Origin: Streptomyces nojiriensis
GTDB lineage: Bacteria; Actinomycetota; Actinomycetes; Streptomycetales; Streptomycetaceae
DNA: 64,000 bases
Assembly: GCF_017639205.1 (NCBI RefSeq)
Contig: NZ_CP071139.1
Span: 1,364,001 to 1,428,000 of the forward strand
Direction of reading: 5' to 3'
Each line of letters opens with the position of its first letter. Position 1 is the first letter of the stretch. Below the pieces are notes generated by a model that saw nothing but the letters and a program-made list of their open reading frames with translations, did not search any database and was not told the DNA's origin. The position numbers and the translations under genes are program-made. This document shows, in pieces, positions 54,842-63,872 of the stretch.

Positions 54842-57049
54842 ATGGCGAGAGCGGACAGCGCCGGCGCCGCGCCCGACACCACGGATGCCCCTGATGCGAC
54901 GGCCCAGGTGCTCGCACGGGCCGCCGTGAACGCGATGGAGGCCGTCGGTGGGTACGCGGCCGGCGTCTACCTGCGCTCCCCCACCAGCGGGCTGCTCCTG
55001 ATGGCCGTGTTCACCGGGCTGCCGCTGCAGCTGTTCCGGCCCTGGTGGCGGATGCAGGTGAACCGCCCGTACCCGATCGCCGAGGCCTACCGCTCCGGGC
55101 GGGCCGTGCACCTGCCCGACGCGGAGTCGGCCATGAGCCGCTTCCCGCAGCTGATGGCCGGGCTGCCGTTCCCCTTCGGCTCGCTGTACGAGCCGGTGAC
55201 CGCCGGGACGGAACGGTTCGGCGTCCTGGTGGTGCTGCGCGAGGCCACCCCGGGGATCCCGGTCGGGACCGCGGACCGCGAACGGCTGCGACGGACCGCG
55301 GAGCAGCTGGCCGCCGACCTCGCCGCGCTCGCGGCGGCCGGGGCGCGGACGCTGTGGGAGGGCGACCCGGTGGGCGTGCCGGCGCCGCCTCCCGAGGCCG
55401 GGGCCGAGGGCGCCCGCAGGGCCGCGGACCGGCTCGCGCAGGCGGTGCTCTCCCTGGACCGGGAGGGCCGGATCGGCTACGTGAACACCGCTGCGGAGGA
55501 GCTGCTCGGCCTCGACGGGCCCCAGCTGCGGGGAAGGCTGCTGTGGGAGGCGCTGCCGTGGCTCGGGCAGCCCGCCTACGAGGACCACTTCCGGGCCGGC
55601 TTCATGTCCGGCGAGCCGGTGCACTTCCCCGCCCGGCGCGGCCGGCACGCGCCCGGGCAGTGGCTGTCGGTCGACCTGTACCCCGCGGCCGACGGCGTGA
55701 CCCTGACACTGGGCACCTCCGCGAAACCGGCCTACGCGCCCCAGTCACGGGCCCGGCCCGACCCGGTCGCGGCCGTGGACTCCGGTGTGGACGCCGAGGT
55801 GGACGCGTACGCGGACCTCGACGTGTCCGCCGACGAGGCCTCGTCGCTGTACCGGCCGGTGGCCCTCGCCATCGCGCTGACCGAGGCGGTCACGGCCCGG
55901 CAGGTGTCGGCCGTGGTCACCGAGGAACTGCTGCCGGCCTTCGGCGGTCGCCAGCTGGCGATCTACCTGCTGGACGAGCGGCACCTGTACCTGGCCTGGG
56001 AGACCGGTTTCCCGCGGGGCTTCCTCAACCGGTTCGACGGGGTCTCCCTCGACGTCCGGCTGCCGGGCGTGGAGACGCTGACGACGGGCCGGCCCATGTT
56101 CTTCGAGTCGATGCAGCACCTGGCCGCCGCCTATCCGGGCATTCCTCTGGACGCCGATGTCGGCGCCCGCGCCTTCCTGCCGCTGATCGCCTCCGGCCGG
56201 CCGGTCGGCTCGTGCATCCTCGGCTTCGACTCGCCCCGCGGCTTCAGCCCGGAGGAGCGTACGGTGCTCACGGCGCTGGCCGGTCTGATCGCGCAGGCGC
56301 TCGCGCGGGCCCGGCGCTACGACAGCGAGGTGGAGCTCGCCCGCGGTCTGCAGTCGGCCCTGCTGCCGCACCGGCTGCCGGTGCGCGAGCACGTCGACAC
56401 CGTCGGCCGCTACCTCCCCGGGACCCTGGGCATGGACGTCGGCGGCGACTGGTACGACGTCGTCGAGACGGGCACGGGCCTGCTGGCCCTGGTCATCGGG
56501 GACGTCCAGGGCCACGGTGTGGCGGCCGCGGCGACCATGGGCCAGCTGCGCAGCGCGGTCCGGGCCTTCGCGCTCAGCGGCAGCACCCCGGAGCAGGTGG
56601 TGAGCGGCACCAACCAGCTGCTCATCGACCTGGATCCGGGCCAGTTCGCCAGCTGCTGCTACATGTTGCTCGACCCGGCGTCGGGCTCCGTGACGGCCGC
56701 CCGGGCCGGGCACCCCCAGCCGCTGCTGCGCCACCCGGACGGCCGGACCGAGGTGCTGGACCTGGCGGGCGGGGTGGTGCTCGGCATCGACCCGGAGGCC
56801 TCGTACCCGGTCACGGAGCTGCGGCTGACGACGGGCTCGGTCCTCGCCCTGTACACGGACGGGCTGGTGGAGAAGCCGGGCCTCGACATCGACATCGGGG
56901 TGGAACGGCTGCGGACGGCCCTGGAGGCGGCCCGGCCGTCCCCGCTGACCGAGACCGCCGACCGGCTGATCAGCGAGGCGGGCAACAGCGCCGACCGGCC
57001 GGACGACATCGCCCTGCTGCTGGCCTCCCGTACCGGCGGGGACCCGTAG
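54842..57049 (+). CDS. GAF/PAS sensor with SpoIIE-type PP2C phosphatase domain
   Basis: The 735-residue protein has an N-terminal GAF domain (~25-160), a PAS domain (~180-290; DREGRIGYVNTAAEELLGLDGPQLRGRLLWEALPW), a second GAF domain (~330-490) and a C-terminal PP2C/SpoIIE domain (~505-735). The phosphatase core has MDVGGDWYDVV, IGDVQGHGVAAAATMGQLR, ALYTDGLVEKPG and RPDDIALLLA, so the metal-binding aspartates are kept. Such proteins dephosphorylate an anti-sigma-factor antagonist to release a stress sigma factor; no antagonist/kinase gene is beside it here. ATG 54842 is chosen, with the long upstream extension being antisense to the methyltransferase gene. Confidence 0.9.
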   Translation: MARADSAGAAPDTTDAPDATAQVLARAAVNAMEAVGGYAAGVYLRSPTSGLLLMAVFTGLPLQLFRPWWRMQVNRPYPIAEAYRSGRAVHLPDAESAMSRFPQLMAGLPFPFGSLYEPVTAGTERFGVLVVLREATPGIPVGTADRERLRRTAEQLAADLAALAAAGARTLWEGDPVGVPAPPPEAGAEGARRAADRLAQAVLSLDREGRIGYVNTAAEELLGLDGPQLRGRLLWEALPWLGQPAYEDHFRAGFMSGEPVHFPARRGRHAPGQWLSVDLYPAADGVTLTLGTSAKPAYAPQSRARPDPVAAVDSGVDAEVDAYADLDVSADEASSLYRPVALAIALTEAVTARQVSAVVTEELLPAFGGRQLAIYLLDERHLYLAWETGFPRGFLNRFDGVSLDVRLPGVETLTTGRPMFFESMQHLAAAYPGIPLDADVGARAFLPLIASGRPVGSCILGFDSPRGFSPEERTVLTALAGLIAQALARARRYDSEVELARGLQSALLPHRLPVREHVDTVGRYLPGTLGMDVGGDWYDVVETGTGLLALVIGDVQGHGVAAAATMGQLRSAVRAFALSGSTPEQVVSGTNQLLIDLDPGQFASCCYMLLDPASGSVTAARAGHPQPLLRHPDGRTEVLDLAGGVVLGIDPEASYPVTELRLTTGSVLALYTDGLVEKPGLDIDIGVERLRTALEAARPSPLTETADRLISEAGNSADRPDDIALLLASRTGGDP

Positions 57050-57062
57050 GGCGTCGTGCTGG

Positions 57063-58847
57063 TCAGGCCCGGCCCGCCAGGGTGAGCGCGGTGTTCACCA
57101 GGCCAACGTGGCTGAACGCCTGCGGGAAGTTGCCGAGTTGGCGTCCGGCGAGGGGGTCGTACTCCTCCGCGAGCAGGCCCACGTCGTTGCGTACGGACAG
57201 CAGCCGCTCGAACAGGGCGCGGGCCTCCTCCCGCCGACCCGTCATGTGCAGGGCGTCGGTCAGCCAGAACGAGCAGGCCAGGAAGGCTCCTTCGTCCCCG
57301 GGCAGCCCGTCGACGGTGGAACCCGCGGTGCTGTAGCGGCGGACCAGTCCGCTGCTGCCGAGTTCGGCGCGCACCGCGTCGACCGTGCCGACGACCCGCG
57401 GGTCGTCGGGCGGCAGGAATCCGACCCTGGGGATGAGCAGGGTCGCCGCGTCCAGCTCGGCGGAGCCGTAGTACTGGGTGAAGGTGCCCCGTTCGGGGTC
57501 GTAGCCCTTGGCGCACACGTCGTGGTGCACCTCGTCGCGCATGGCCCGCCAGCGTTCCACGTCGCCGTCCAGGGAGGGGTCGCTCTCCAGGGTGCGGACG
57601 GCCCGGTCGGCCGCGACCCACGCCATCACCTTGGAGTGCACGAAGTGGCGGCGGGGGCCGCGGACCTCCCACAGGCCCTCGTCGGGCCGGTGCCAGTTGC
57701 GTTCGAGGAAGTCGAGCAGCGCCAGCTGGATCCGCCAGGCGTGGCGTTCGGAGGGCAGCCCGGCGGACCTGGCCAGGTAGAGGGAGTCGATGACCTCCCC
57801 GTACACGTCCAACTGGAGCTGGTCGACGGCGGCGTTCCCGACGCGGACCGGGGCGGAGGAGGCGTAGCCGCGCAGCCAGGGCAGTTCGCTCTCGGGGATC
57901 CGCCGCTCGCCGCCGATCCCGTACATGATCTGGAGGTCGGCGGGGTCGCCCGCGACCGCGCGCAGCAGCCATTCGCGCCAGGCGCGGGCTTCGTCGAGGA
58001 AGCCGGTGGACAGGAGCGAGCCGAGGGTGAGGGTGGAGTCCCGGAGCCAGCAGTAGCGGTAGTCCCAGTTGCGGACGCCGCCGAGCTCCTCGGGGAGGGA
58101 GGTGGTGGCCGCGGCGGCGATGCCGCCGGTCGGGGCGTAGGTGAGGGCCTTGAGGGTGATCAGGGAGCGGGTGACGGCCTCCTGGTAGGGGCCCTCGTAG
58201 CGGCATTGCGAGGTCCATTCCCGCCAGTCGGCGCGGCTCTGGTCCAAGGCCTCGAAGGGGTCGCACGGCTCGGGGCGCGGCCGGTGCGAGGGGTGCCAGG
58301 TCAGTACGAAGGCGACGCGCCGGCCGGCGGTGACCGGGAACTGGGAGCAGGTGCTGTTCGCCTCGCCCCAGGTGCGGACCGGGGGTTCGCTGCGGAACCA
58401 GGCGGAGTCGGGCCCGGCGACGGCGACCCGGTCGCCGTCGCTGCGGCGCACCCAGGGCACGACGTGGCCGTAGTCGAAGCGCAGGCGCAGGGTGCTGCGC
58501 ATCCTGACCGTGCCGCTGATGCCCTCGACGATGCGGATGACGTCGGGGGCGACCTCGCGCTGGGGCATGAAGTCGGTGACCTTGACGGTCCCGGTCGCGG
58601 TCTCCCAGTACGACTCCAGGATCAGCGAGCCGTCGACGTAGGCGCGGCGGGTGCAGGGCTCGCCGTCGGCGGCGTCGAGGGGCGCGATGCGCCAGTGGCC
58701 GTTGTCCTCCTCGCCGAGGAGCTTGGCGAAGCAGGCCGCCGAGTCGAAGCGCGGCAGGCACAGCCAGTCGATGGACCCGTCGCGGCCGACCAGTGCGCTG
58801 GTCATCAGGTCGCCGATGAGTGCGTAGTCTTCGATGGGTTGTGTCAT
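57063..58847 (-). CDS. Glycoside hydrolase family 15 protein (trehalase/glucoamylase-like)
   Basis: The 594-residue protein has the beta-sandwich N-terminal domain (IEDYALIGDLMTSALVGRDGSIDWLCLPRFDSAACFAKLLG) and the (alpha/alpha)6 barrel of GH15. Barrel features are ELGGVRNWDYRYCWLRDSTLTLGSLL, with the first catalytic Glu/Asp region, and GLPGDEGAFLACSFWLTDALHMTG near the end. Members close to this are trehalases or glucoamylases in actinobacteria; without tests the substrate is open. No signal peptide, so it is cytoplasmic. The start at 58847 is preferred to 58880, as MTQPIEDYALIGD is the usual beginning. Confidence 0.92.
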   Translation of the reverse strand: MTQPIEDYALIGDLMTSALVGRDGSIDWLCLPRFDSAACFAKLLGEEDNGHWRIAPLDAADGEPCTRRAYVDGSLILESYWETATGTVKVTDFMPQREVAPDVIRIVEGISGTVRMRSTLRLRFDYGHVVPWVRRSDGDRVAVAGPDSAWFRSEPPVRTWGEANSTCSQFPVTAGRRVAFVLTWHPSHRPRPEPCDPFEALDQSRADWREWTSQCRYEGPYQEAVTRSLITLKALTYAPTGGIAAAATTSLPEELGGVRNWDYRYCWLRDSTLTLGSLLSTGFLDEARAWREWLLRAVAGDPADLQIMYGIGGERRIPESELPWLRGYASSAPVRVGNAAVDQLQLDVYGEVIDSLYLARSAGLPSERHAWRIQLALLDFLERNWHRPDEGLWEVRGPRRHFVHSKVMAWVAADRAVRTLESDPSLDGDVERWRAMRDEVHHDVCAKGYDPERGTFTQYYGSAELDAATLLIPRVGFLPPDDPRVVGTVDAVRAELGSSGLVRRYSTAGSTVDGLPGDEGAFLACSFWLTDALHMTGRREEARALFERLLSVRNDVGLLAEEYDPLAGRQLGNFPQAFSHVGLVNTALTLAGRA

Positions 58848-58911
58848 TTGTGCGCTATTCCCCTGAATGTCCGGGGCCAATCAGCTCAGGCCCCGGACAC
58901 CGCTCATGCGG

Positions 58912-61467
58912 TCAGGAGATCGTGACGAACTGACCGATGCTCGGTACGCCCTGGGCGTCGAGGGCGAAGAGCATGTAGGTCCCCGGCAGGACCACACCGG
59001 TGTCGGCGGGTACGGACACCGTGTACCGGCCGCCTCCCACGGCGGTGGACGCCACGGGGACCCGGCGCTGGTCGTTGTCGGTGGAGTGGGTCGCGGCGGC
59101 GGCCCGCATCAGGACGAAGGACGCCACCGAGCCCTGGGTGGTCACCGTGAGCGAGGCACCGGGGGCCGCCCTGGGGGGCACGCCCGCGGTGATGGCGGGA
59201 CGCGGCTTCGGGGATCCGTCCGCGTTGAGCAGGTACGGCGGGGTGAAGATCGCCCCGTCCGCGTGGTTGGTCGCGCAGTCGCCGCACAGGCCGCCGCCGC
59301 CGGAGAAGATCCGTCCGTCGGGCAGCAGGTTGGCCACGCTGTGGTAGTTGCGCGGAACGGCCATGGTGGCCAGCGGGGTGAAGGCGCCCGTCGCCGGGTC
59401 CCACAGTTCGGGGGTCAGGACGGAGGTGGCGTCGCTGAACGGCACCGGATAGGCCTGGCCGCCGAAGACGGCCACCTTGCCGTCGGGCAGGACCACGCTG
59501 TTGCTGAAGGCACGGGCGTGCTCCATGTCACCCGTGCGGGCGGCCTGGACCTGGCTGCCCGAGATGCCCACGGTGTAGGCGCGCTGGGTGGCCGGGGTGT
59601 CCTGGTAGGCGGGCGAGCCGCCCAGGGTGAGCAGTTTGCCGATGTCGTAGGCGACGGCGTTGCCGGTCATGGCGTCCTGGCTGTCGGCCCGGGTGCCGGC
59701 CGGGGTGATGCCGCCCTGCCCGCTGGTGGAGATCCAGTTCATCTGCTTGCTCGGGCCCAGTTGCAGGACCTTGCCGCCCGAAGTGGCGTGCAGCCACATG
59801 TGGTTGTCGGCGCGGTAGGGTCCGGCCGGGTCGGCCGTGAGCGCCGGGGCGGCGGGGACGCCGGGCAGGCTGCGCCAGGTGCGGGTGTCCGGGGACCAGA
59901 CCTCGCCGGCCTTGTCGGTACCCGAGGATCCGCTCCAGGATCCGCCGAGGACGAAGGCCTCGCCGGTGGAGAGCAGGGTCATGGCCTGGTAGCCGCGGGC
60001 TATGTTCATGCTCGTGGTGGCGGACCAGCTGTCGGTGGCCGGGTCGTAGATGCTCGCCTTCTCCGCGTTGCTGCCGCCGGTGACCAGCACCCGGCCGTCG
60101 GCGAGCATGGCGATGCCGGGACAGAACATGTCGTGTCCGGTGTTGTCGATGCGGCGCTGGGTGACCTTGCCGGTCTTCAGGTCCAGGATCGCGGTCTGCG
60201 TGTAGCCGTTGCTGCCGCCGAAGCGGTCGACGGCGTACGCGGACCAGGCCAGCAGCTTGTCGCCGGGCAGGGCGGCGGTGGCCACCGGCACGAGCGGGAA
60301 GCCGGTGATCCGGCCCCAGGAGCCGTGGACGGCCGGGCTGGACGGACCGCTCAGGCGGATCTCACCGGCGGAGGTCCACGGTCCGCGACCGCCGGCCTCG
60401 CTGGTCACGGTCAGCCGGACGAAGCGGGCGGATGCGGTGCGGGTGAAGGTGGCGGTCTTGACGGTGTCGTCGTCCCGCCAGGTGCCCGCGGCCACCGGTG
60501 TGCCGAAGGTGACGCCGTCGGCGCTGGTGGCGACGGTGTACGCACCCGCGCGCCCGTTGGGCCCGGTGGAGCGGGGGTGGTAGACGAGGGCGGAGACGGC
60601 CTCGGTGCGGTGCATGTCGATGGTGATGCTGTGCGGCAGCGGCGTGGGGGTGGGGGCGTACTTGCTGTGCCAGATGGTGCCGTCCTTGCCGTCCAGGACG
60701 TTGGACGCGCGGCCGTTCTCGGCGCCGGTCTCCTCGTCGCTCGCCGTGGCCGTCCATCCGGTGCGGGACAGGTCGACGGTGGCCGCCGGGGTGCCGGGGT
60801 CGCCCAGCAGGTCGATCTCGGCGGCCGAGGACCAGGCTCCGCGGGCGCCCGCCTCGCTGAGCGCGGTCAGCCGGACGAACCGGGCGCCCTGCGGGGCGAA
60901 TCCGAGGGTCTTGGGGCTGACGTCGTCCGCGAGCGTGCCGGTGGCGACCGGGGTCGCCCAGCTCAGCCCGTCGGGGCTGAGGCTGATGCTGTACTCACCG
61001 ACGCGCCCGTTGGGCCCGTCGGTGCGGGGACGGTAGATCAGGGCGGAGACGACCTGGGTGCGGTGCATGTCGACGGTGATGACGTGCGGCAGCGGGGTGG
61101 GGGTGGGGGCGTACTTGCTGTGCCAGATGGTGGCGGTGTTGCCGTCGAGGACGTTGGACGCGCGGCCGTTCTCGGCGGCGGTCTCCTCGTCGCTCGCGGT
61201 GGCCGTCCATCCGGCCCGGTCGAGGATCGGAGCCGTCGGCTCCATCGCGTTCGCGGGGACGATGCCGTGGTGCGGCGATTGTTTCGCCGTCTGCTGGTCG
61301 AAGGGCACGGGCGCCGGACGGGGCGCCGGTGCGCGGCCGGCCGCCGCCGTGCTCGTGACCACGAACCACGGGGTCAGGCCGATCAGCAGGGAGCCGAGGC
61401 CGAGAGCGATGAGCAGGTGGGAACGGCGTATCGCACGGTGAAAGGCGAAGAAGCGCCTGGACTGCAA
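58912..61467 (-). CDS. Galactose-oxidase-like copper radical oxidase with two discoidin domains
   Basis: The 851-residue protein starts with a signal/anchor helix (HLLIALGLGSLLIGLTPWFVV, residues ~15-40). Then come two F5/8-type C (discoidin) domains at ~85-220 and ~235-375, and a seven-bladed galactose-oxidase propeller with a C-terminal Ig-like domain. The active-site set can be assigned: Cys ~449 (HDMFCPG), Tyr ~493 (RGYQAM), Trp ~558 (HMWLHA), Tyr ~708 and His ~709 (RNYHSV), His ~794 (ATHSTDND). The Cys-Tyr distance of 44 and the Tyr/His spacings equal those of galactose oxidase, so the Tyr-Cys cofactor should form. It should oxidise an alcohol or sugar outside the cell. TTG 61467 has AGGAGG 6 bases upstream. 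Confidence 0.92.
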   Translation of the reverse strand: MQSRRFFAFHRAIRRSHLLIALGLGSLLIGLTPWFVVTSTAAAGRAPAPRPAPVPFDQQTAKQSPHHGIVPANAMEPTAPILDRAGWTATASDEETAAENGRASNVLDGNTATIWHSKYAPTPTPLPHVITVDMHRTQVVSALIYRPRTDGPNGRVGEYSISLSPDGLSWATPVATGTLADDVSPKTLGFAPQGARFVRLTALSEAGARGAWSSAAEIDLLGDPGTPAATVDLSRTGWTATASDEETGAENGRASNVLDGKDGTIWHSKYAPTPTPLPHSITIDMHRTEAVSALVYHPRSTGPNGRAGAYTVATSADGVTFGTPVAAGTWRDDDTVKTATFTRTASARFVRLTVTSEAGGRGPWTSAGEIRLSGPSSPAVHGSWGRITGFPLVPVATAALPGDKLLAWSAYAVDRFGGSNGYTQTAILDLKTGKVTQRRIDNTGHDMFCPGIAMLADGRVLVTGGSNAEKASIYDPATDSWSATTSMNIARGYQAMTLLSTGEAFVLGGSWSGSSGTDKAGEVWSPDTRTWRSLPGVPAAPALTADPAGPYRADNHMWLHATSGGKVLQLGPSKQMNWISTSGQGGITPAGTRADSQDAMTGNAVAYDIGKLLTLGGSPAYQDTPATQRAYTVGISGSQVQAARTGDMEHARAFSNSVVLPDGKVAVFGGQAYPVPFSDATSVLTPELWDPATGAFTPLATMAVPRNYHSVANLLPDGRIFSGGGGLCGDCATNHADGAIFTPPYLLNADGSPKPRPAITAGVPPRAAPGASLTVTTQGSVASFVLMRAAAATHSTDNDQRRVPVASTAVGGGRYTVSVPADTGVVLPGTYMLFALDAQGVPSIGQFVTIS
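60605..60761 (-). repeat. Direct repeat copy inside the oxidase gene (domain 2 start)
   Basis: This 157-base segment encodes the start of the second discoidin domain (GWTATASDEETGAENGRAS ... WHSKYAPTPTPLPHSI). It is nearly identical, base for base, to 61058-61214 in the first domain. The similarity is too high for old duplicated domains and points to recent duplication or gene conversion. Confidence 0.8.
61058..61214 (-). repeat. Direct repeat copy inside the oxidase gene (domain 1 start)
   Basis: Partner of the segment at 60605-60761. It encodes GWTATASDEETAAENGRAS ... WHSKYAPTPTPLPHVI at the start of the first discoidin domain. Only about a dozen bases differ by eye over 157. Confidence 0.8.
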
Positions 61468-61785
61468 TCTGACCTCCTGGGGCGAACTGATGTGCCCCGT
61501 AGAACATAGGTGAGCACACCGGCAACCCACCCGAAGTCAAGGAGAGTTGGCGCAAATCCGTATGGCCGGTCGGAATAGGTCGACGCCGGTCGGGCGAGTT
61601 CCCGGCGCTCGGGCCCCTGGTAGGCCGAAGGATGCAGTCACTTGCGGGGAGGGCCGACCCAGCCCCCGCCGCCGACAGGCCACTTGACCCGCCGGGGCGG
61701 ACAGCGTGCGGCGCGTGTGAAACTCCTGCCACAGCTGTCCCGCCCCGACGGGCCGGGCAGCACCGGCACGGGGTGGGGGACGCAC

Positions 61786-62361
61786 ATGAGCGGGACCGAG
61801 AGCACCATCGAAACCGAGCGCGAAGCCGCGCCCGGTGACGGGAGGAACAGGAAGAGACTCAAGGCAACCGCCGTCGTGCTCGCCGGACTGGGATTCGTCA
61901 TCGGCGGTTCGCTGCTGGCCCCTGACCCGGAGCCTTCCGGGTGGGTGGCGGAGCCGGCCTCGTCGAAGCCCCTGCACTCCGGTCCGGGGCCGACCGTCGA
62001 GCAGGTCACGGCGGACCTCGAGGCCGCGACCGCGGCGGCCGGGCTGGGTCCGGCGGCCCCGCCCCGACCGCTCCTGGTACCTGGGTGCCTGGCGGCCTGG
62101 GAATCCTACGAGCACGTGGGCGACGCACGGTGGGCCGCGCTCCTGGACGGCCTCACCAGCCGCCGATGGCAGCTCACCGAGCGGCTGAAGAGGCCCCCGA
62201 CGGTCGCGTCTTCGCTGACCAAGGGCACCTGGCACCTCCTGGTCATGCACGAGAAGAGGCCCGGCACGCGTGAGCACCTCTCGCTCCTGGCCACGAACAG
62301 CACTCCCGCCTGCGAGCAGGCGTTCGAGCAGGCGCAGGCCGCCGGCACCCAAGCCGTCTAG
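61786..62361 (+). CDS. Membrane-anchored protein of unknown function
   Basis: The 191-residue protein has a charged cytoplasmic start, one hydrophobic segment (KATAVVLAGLGFVIGGSLLAP, residues ~25-46) and an outer part of ~145 residues with two cysteines (VPGCLAAWES and TPACEQAFEQAQ) that could form a disulphide. No family recognised. Its stop codon overlaps the stop of the convergent DoxX gene by three bases. The upstream region is long and may hold its promoter between it and the oxidase gene. Confidence 0.65.
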   Translation: MSGTESTIETEREAAPGDGRNRKRLKATAVVLAGLGFVIGGSLLAPDPEPSGWVAEPASSKPLHSGPGPTVEQVTADLEAATAAAGLGPAAPPRPLLVPGCLAAWESYEHVGDARWAALLDGLTSRRWQLTERLKRPPTVASSLTKGTWHLLVMHEKRPGTREHLSLLATNSTPACEQAFEQAQAAGTQAV

Positions 62362-62921
62362 TTGCGCACGAGGAGCAGGGCGGCGGCGAGGACCACGCCG
62401 AGGGCGACGGCGAGGGCGCCGTGCGCGAGGCGGTGGCTCCGCAGGACGGGCAGGAAGCGGTCGGCGGCGTACCGTCCGGGGCCGGTGAGGGCGAGGGCCG
62501 CGGCGCCCGCGGTCAGCAGCACCTCGTACTCGATGCCCGCCGGGGCGAAGAAGGCCCCGGTGCCGTGGACGGCGATCGCGTTGATGAGGGTGCCGACGAT
62601 GGCGGCCCCGGCGAGCGGGGTGAGCAGCCCGAGGGCGAGGCCGAGCCCGCCGAGGGTCTCGGTGAGACCGGCGAGGACCGCCATGGCGTCACCCGCGGGG
62701 TAGCCGCTGGCGGTGAAGAACTGGCCGGTGCCGCTGATGCCGCCGCCCCCGAACCAGCCGAAGAGCTTCTGCGAGCCGTGCGCGGCCATGGTCAGGCCGA
62801 GGACCATGCGCAGGAGGAGCAGGCCGGTGTCGTGGCCCGGGGTGGAGAGGGCGGCGGGCTCGGGGCGGGCGGCCGGCGCGGCGGCCTGCGGCTTCGTCGT
62901 GGTGACGGAGGGGCTGGTCAT
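62358..62921 (-). CDS. DoxX-family membrane protein
   Basis: The 187-residue protein has four hydrophobic segments: LLLLRMVLGLTMAAHGSQKLFGWFGGGG, AVLAGLTETLGGLGLALGLLTPLAGAAIVGTLINAI, VLLTAGAAALALTGPGRY and ALAVALGVVLAAALLLV. 'GSQKLFGWFGG' is the DoxX signature. DoxX proteins are linked to thiol/redox stress in actinobacteria (mycobacterial DoxX works with SodA and SseA). It is divergent from a MarR-type regulator, its likely repressor. Confidence 0.9.
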   Translation of the reverse strand: MTSPSVTTTKPQAAAPAARPEPAALSTPGHDTGLLLLRMVLGLTMAAHGSQKLFGWFGGGGISGTGQFFTASGYPAGDAMAVLAGLTETLGGLGLALGLLTPLAGAAIVGTLINAIAVHGTGAFFAPAGIEYEVLLTAGAAALALTGPGRYAADRFLPVLRSHRLAHGALAVALGVVLAAALLLVRN

Positions 62922-62971
62922 CGGGGGGGGTCCTTCCGGTCGGGCGGCCCGGTGGGAGGCAGGAAGAGTTG

Positions 62972-63021
62972 TTCAAATTCGAACCGCTAGCCCCGACCCT
63001 AACCATTGATTCAAATTGGAA
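62972..63021. promoter_or_regulatory. Paired MarR-type sites between doxX and marR
   Basis: Two copies of TTCAAATT(C/G)GAA lie at 62972-62983 and 63010-63021, framed by GTTGTTC (62968) and GAACAAC (63025) as an outer inverted repeat. The AT-rich pair stands out in the GC-rich gap. It is a fitting operator for the divergent MarR-family regulator over both promoters. Confidence 0.65.
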
Positions 63022-63042
63022 CAACCCGTGTAGTCTGGGGCC

Positions 63043-63507
63043 ATGGCTGAACCGAGATGGCTGGACGACCGCGAGATGCGCGCCTGGAGCGGCTTCCTCG
63101 CCGCATCGGCCCTGGTGAACCGGCGTCTCGACCAACAGCTCAAGGACGACGCCGGACTCTCGCACCCCCAGTACGAAATCCTCGTACGGCTCGCCGCGGC
63201 ACCGGGGCGCGAGCTGCGGATGACCGAGCTCGCCAACGGCCTCATCAACTCCAAGAGCGGGCTGACCTACCAGGTCACCCAGATGGAGAAGGCCGGCCTG
63301 GTCCGCCGCCGCAGCTGCCCCTCCGACGTGCGCGGCGTCTTCGCCGTCCTGACCGACGCCGGCAGCGCCAAGCTGGAGGAGGCCGCCCCCGGGCACGTGG
63401 CGACGGTCCGGGAGGTCCTCGTCGACGTCCTCACCCCCGGGCAGCTCGATGCGCTCGCCGACGGGCTGGGCGAGGTCGGCCGCCGCCTGCGCGGACAGGG
63501 CGCCTGA
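63043..63507 (+). CDS. MarR-family transcriptional regulator
   Basis: The 154-residue protein has the MarR winged helix: LSHPQYEILVRLAAAPGRELRMTELANGLINSKSGLTYQVTQMEKAGLVRRRSCPSDVRGVFAVLTDAGSAKLEEAAPGH. A Cys in RRRSCPSD, within the wing, could be a redox switch, but this is not typical enough to claim. It probably represses the divergent DoxX gene and itself. Confidence 0.9.
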   Translation: MAEPRWLDDREMRAWSGFLAASALVNRRLDQQLKDDAGLSHPQYEILVRLAAAPGRELRMTELANGLINSKSGLTYQVTQMEKAGLVRRRSCPSDVRGVFAVLTDAGSAKLEEAAPGHVATVREVLVDVLTPGQLDALADGLGEVGRRLRGQGA

Positions 63508-63563
63508 ACGGACTCGGCCACCACCCAGGCATTGCCGGTCTGATTTCGGGGTATAGGGCCGCC

Positions 63564-63860
63564 ATGGACGGAAAGGTCTGGCTCGCCCTGGGTACGGTCG
63601 TCGCGGTGGGGCTCGCGATCGCCGCGGCCGTGCTGCTCGTACGGGTCTTCGCGGCCCGGCGGCTGCTGGTCGACGCGGGGATCCCGCTGCACGACAAGGC
63701 CCTGTTCTGGGCCGCGGTGATCTACACCGTCTCGCCGCTGGACCTGATCCCGGACCCGGTGTACCTGGACGACATCGGGATCCTGCTGCTGGCGCTGCGC
63801 TCGCTGCACGCGGCGGCCGGGGCCGTCCGCGCCACGAAGGAGCCCGGCGCCGCCGCCTGA
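63564..63860 (+). CDS. YkvA-family (DUF1232) membrane protein
   Basis: The 98-residue protein has an N-terminal hydrophobic helix (VWLALGTVVAVGLAIAAAVLLVRVF) and the DUF1232/YkvA signature (DKALFWAAVIYTVSPLDLIPDPVYLDDIGILLLALRSLH), where 'YxxSPxDLIPD' is the hallmark. Function is not established. It follows the MarR gene by 56 bases on the same strand. Confidence 0.85.
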   Translation: MDGKVWLALGTVVAVGLAIAAAVLLVRVFAARRLLVDAGIPLHDKALFWAAVIYTVSPLDLIPDPVYLDDIGILLLALRSLHAAAGAVRATKEPGAAA

Positions 63861-63872
63861 GCCGCCCGTGGG

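Noticed and set aside
58867..61509. A plus-strand open frame of 880 codons
   Set aside because: It is antisense to the oxidase gene, whose catalytic residues and domains are all assigned; the text is Gly/Arg/Val repeats.
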